Assembly: GCA_023423285.1 (NCBI GenBank)
Contig: JAFAFV010000013.1
Coordinates: 1 to 24,570, forward strand
Source of the DNA: Bacteroidota bacterium
GTDB lineage: Bacteria; Bacteroidota; Bacteroidia; Chitinophagales; Chitinophagaceae
Reading direction: 5' to 3'
Length of the DNA stretch: 24,570 nucleotides
The translations under genes and the position numbers were made by a program. Positions 22,361 through 24,570 of the stretch are shown here, piece after piece (the first letter of the stretch is position 1; each line of letters opens with the position of its first letter). The notes beneath the pieces are model-generated. The model ran no database searches, had not been told where the DNA came from, and was given only the letters and a program-made list of their open reading frames with translations.

Positions 22361-23095
22361 ATGAAGATTATACCTCTTTCAGAAGGAAGCTTTACCGTAG
22401 ATGCATCAAAAAAATTTGTTCCTTTTAATAACGCTGAAGATGAATTGCAGGAAAGAAACCGCGGCAGCCTGCTGGTGGGAATTCAGCCTTTTGTAATTAT
22501 TACACAAAACGATATTGTGCTGCTGGATACAGGGCTGGGGCTGTTTGATGAAAGCAACCAGTTTCAAATTTATAAAAACCTGAAAGCAAACGGCATTTAC
22601 CCTGATGATGTGACGAAAGTGGTCATGAGCCATCTGCACAAAGACCATATTGGCGGCCTGGTGAATCCTTTTACAAGGCAACTGAGCTTTGAACAAGCCA
22701 CCTATTATGTACATAAAAGAGAGCTGGAATATGCGCTTGAACAAGGCAACCCCTCTTACGAAACAGAAAGCATTGAGATACTTAAGAATGCTGATCAGCT
22801 ACAACTTGTAGATGGCGACAGCGGAAATATTAACGGCTATATCTTCTATGAAATTACTGCGGCTCACTCAAAGTATCACCAGGTCATCTGGCTGAAAGAA
22901 GGCGGACAAACCCTGTTTTATGGCGCTGATGACGCTTCTCAATTAAAGCAAATGAGACGCCGCTTTGCAGCAAAATACGATTACGATGGCAAAAAAGCGG
23001 ACACCCTGAGAGAAAAATGGTGGCAGCAGGGCAATGAAGAAGGATGGAAATTTTTGTTTTACCACGATGTGAAACACCCCGTATACCCTGAGTAA
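22361..23095 (+). CDS. MBL-fold metallo-hydrolase
   Basis: The protein is 244 residues from the ATG at 22361 (MKIIPLSEGSFTVDASKKFV). An upstream in-frame ATG at 22295 would translate the heptad repeat and is rejected. The metallo-beta-lactamase motif MSHLHKDHIGG supplies His91, His93, Asp95 and His96; a later ligand is probably His169 in ITAAHSKYHQ, and YGADDAS fits the bridging aspartate region. The family includes lactonases, glyoxalase II-like hydrolases and others; the substrate cannot be assigned. The protein is cytoplasmic (no signal). A strong hairpin terminator follows 27 nt after the stop. Confidence 0.9.
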   Translation: MKIIPLSEGSFTVDASKKFVPFNNAEDELQERNRGSLLVGIQPFVIITQNDIVLLDTGLGLFDESNQFQIYKNLKANGIYPDDVTKVVMSHLHKDHIGGLVNPFTRQLSFEQATYYVHKRELEYALEQGNPSYETESIEILKNADQLQLVDGDSGNINGYIFYEITAAHSKYHQVIWLKEGGQTLFYGADDASQLKQMRRRFAAKYDYDGKKADTLREKWWQQGNEEGWKFLFYHDVKHPVYPE

Positions 23096-23122
23096 ACCCT
23101 ACTAAAAATAATTTTAAACAAC

Positions 23123-23152
23123 AAAAAGCAGCCTGTAAAAGCTGCTTTTTTT
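23123..23152. terminator. Bidirectional terminator between the MBL gene and tig
   Basis: A perfect 10-bp stem AAAAAGCAGC (23123-23132) / GCTGCTTTTT (23141-23150) with an 8-nt loop, A-rich on one side and T-rich on the other. It serves both convergent genes. Confidence 0.85.
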
Positions 23153-23170
23153 ATTAAAGATAAGTTCCTG

Positions 23171-24568
23171 TTAATGATGGTGATGCTGATGCTCGCTAAC
23201 CATTTTGGTAAAATCATCTGCATTAATGGGAGTGGGAGTTGGCTTAATTTGCTTTTCAGCCCATTCAAACACTTTTTCTGATTGTAAGCGGTTGTAAGAT
23301 TCTTCCACATACTTGCGGTCTTTCATCATTCTTTCCACATAATCATGCACCCAGTCCTGCTCTTCTACCATTGGCGCATTACCGCCCATGTAGTTGAACA
23401 ATTGCTGTTTTGTAAACTCTCTCAACTCTTCCGGCGCTACGGTAATGGAGTTTTCGTTAAGTATTTTATCAGAGATAAGCGTCCATTTCAACTGATTCAA
23501 AAATGAAGGCATTTCTTTATCCACTTCCTCTTCGGTTTTACCCGGCTTACCCTCCTGCGGCTGGTTTTGCGTCACCATCCATTTGCGTAAAAATGCTTCG
23601 GGAAAATCAATTTTTGTATTGTCTACCAGTTGGTGAAAAATCTGGTCGTGAATCTGGTTGCGGCTTTGCGTGGCCCAGTACTTAAATATTTCGTCTTTGG
23701 TTTTTTGCTTCAGGTCTTCCTCATTTTTCACTTCGCCGCCGGGGTGCAACTGCTCAAAAAATTCTTCATCAAGCGCTCTTTTTTCAAGCAGCCCTATCTT
23801 AGTAATGCTAACTTTAAATTTCTTATCTTTTGTAGATGCATCTTCAGGGTCCAGGCCCAGGTCTTTTCCAATATATTCCGCATCTCCATCGCTAAAAGCA
23901 TTGCCCAGGGTAATCACCACTTCATCACCCACTTTTTTCCCCAGGAAATCTTTTCGGGTTTCTTCAGAAAAATATTTTAAAAGCACTGAGTCTTCTACTT
24001 TTCTGCCGCCTTCAACCACGTTACCATCTGCATCAAGCTCTTCAAAAGTCACGTTCACAATGTTTTCCTCACCATCCACCTCTTCCTTATCGGTCATGTT
24101 ACCAAACCTGTTCTGAAGCCTTTCGATTTCTTTGGTAATCATTTCATCGGTAATGTCAATATTATACGCTTTAATGTCGGCTGTGGAAAGATCTGCCATT
24201 TCAAAATCAGGTTTCAGGCCAATTTCAAAATCAAAGGTATAATCGCCGGGGTTGTGCACATCAAGCTTTGCAATGTCTGCGTTTTCCATCGGCAGGGGCT
24301 GTGCAAATATTTCAATATTTTCGTTTTGTAGGTAGCCAATCAGTTCTTTATCTACGGTTTTCAAAACCTCATCCATAAAAAGAGAGGGTCCGTACATTTT
24401 TTTGATCATGCCGGATGGCACTTTGCCGGGCCTGAAACCAGGAATATTTGCTTTTTTGCTGTAATCTTTGAGTGATTTTTCGAACGTGGGCAGGTAGTCA
24501 GATCTTTCAAGTTTTACACTGATCTTTTCGTGCAACTGACCAATGGATTCTTTTGTAATAGTAGCCAT
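23171..24568 (-). CDS. tig: Trigger factor (ribosome-associated chaperone)
   Basis: The 465-residue trigger factor binds the ribosome near the peptide exit and shields nascent chains. The N-terminal ribosome-binding domain carries the signature GFRPGKVP (residues 44-51). It is followed by a peptidyl-prolyl isomerase-like middle domain (about 150-250) and a helical C-terminal domain (about 260-445). Sequence and length fit Bacteroidota homologues. The protein ends in SEHQHHHH, five histidines in the last six residues, which is natural here (CAT/CAC codons just before the stop) and could bind metal. The start ATG is 2 bp from the window edge, so its promoter is not visible. The terminator at 23123-23152 lies just downstream. 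Confidence 0.95.
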   Translation of the reverse strand: MATITKESIGQLHEKISVKLERSDYLPTFEKSLKDYSKKANIPGFRPGKVPSGMIKKMYGPSLFMDEVLKTVDKELIGYLQNENIEIFAQPLPMENADIAKLDVHNPGDYTFDFEIGLKPDFEMADLSTADIKAYNIDITDEMITKEIERLQNRFGNMTDKEEVDGEENIVNVTFEELDADGNVVEGGRKVEDSVLLKYFSEETRKDFLGKKVGDEVVITLGNAFSDGDAEYIGKDLGLDPEDASTKDKKFKVSITKIGLLEKRALDEEFFEQLHPGGEVKNEEDLKQKTKDEIFKYWATQSRNQIHDQIFHQLVDNTKIDFPEAFLRKWMVTQNQPQEGKPGKTEEEVDKEMPSFLNQLKWTLISDKILNENSITVAPEELREFTKQQLFNYMGGNAPMVEEQDWVHDYVERMMKDRKYVEESYNRLQSEKVFEWAEKQIKPTPTPINADDFTKMVSEHQHHHH

Positions 24569-24570
24569 TT

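Overview
The window looks like the chromosome of a Bacteroidota bacterium, most likely Chitinophagaceae or a close relative. The evidence is an lpxC-fabZ fusion, the order HD hydrolase-lpxD-lpxC/fabZ, the order parA-parB-DUF5683-dapB, secreted proteins ending their signal peptides in ...AQ, a DUF5117-type zinc metalloprotease, a DUF4421 outer-membrane protein, and TAnnTTTG (-7) boxes in front of many genes. There are no RNA genes, insertion sequences, phage structural genes or CRISPR arrays.

Region 1 (about 1-1960) is accessory and visibly more AT-rich. It holds three small modules: a HigB/HigA-type toxin-antitoxin pair whose toxin has an in-frame stop, an intact pRiA4b ORF-3-like gene, and a broken BRO-N (phage antirepressor-like) gene. 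The modules are separated by imperfect inverted repeats that look like integron attC recombination sites. Short sequences at the start of a module are reverse-complementary to sequences at its end, as expected for gene cassettes. No integrase is visible. This is the least ordinary part of the window.

Region 2 (about 2000-10210) is entirely on the minus strand: a large secreted metalloprotease, a DUF4421 outer-membrane protein, a luciferase-like flavin oxidoreductase, a two-gene unit (exported alpha/beta hydrolase, then a PH-domain membrane protein), a PhnP-like metallo-beta-lactamase-fold hydrolase and a small unknown protein.

Region 3 (10493-17635) is on the plus strand and is the conserved core. 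An HD phosphohydrolase is followed by lpxD and lpxC-fabZ (lipid A and fatty-acid synthesis), then parA, parB, a DUF5683 membrane protein and dapB (lysine/diaminopimelate synthesis). lpxA, often next to lpxC-fabZ in this phylum, is not here.

Region 4 (17661-24568) has mixed orientation: mrp (Fe-S carrier family, but without the CxxC motif), a secreted carboxypeptidase-regulatory-like protein, a lipoprotein amidase, a MurC-like ligase with altered motifs, thioredoxin, an MBL-fold hydrolase and trigger factor with a natural histidine-rich tail.

Two patterns recur outside genes. Several spacers carry tandem 7-bp repeats whose unit sequence differs from site to site while the period stays fixed. 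Several genes have a TAnnTTTG box only 4-7 nt before the start codon, which would give almost leaderless mRNAs. I did not find a clearly new multi-gene system. The cassette-like array and the heptad repeats are the best leads.
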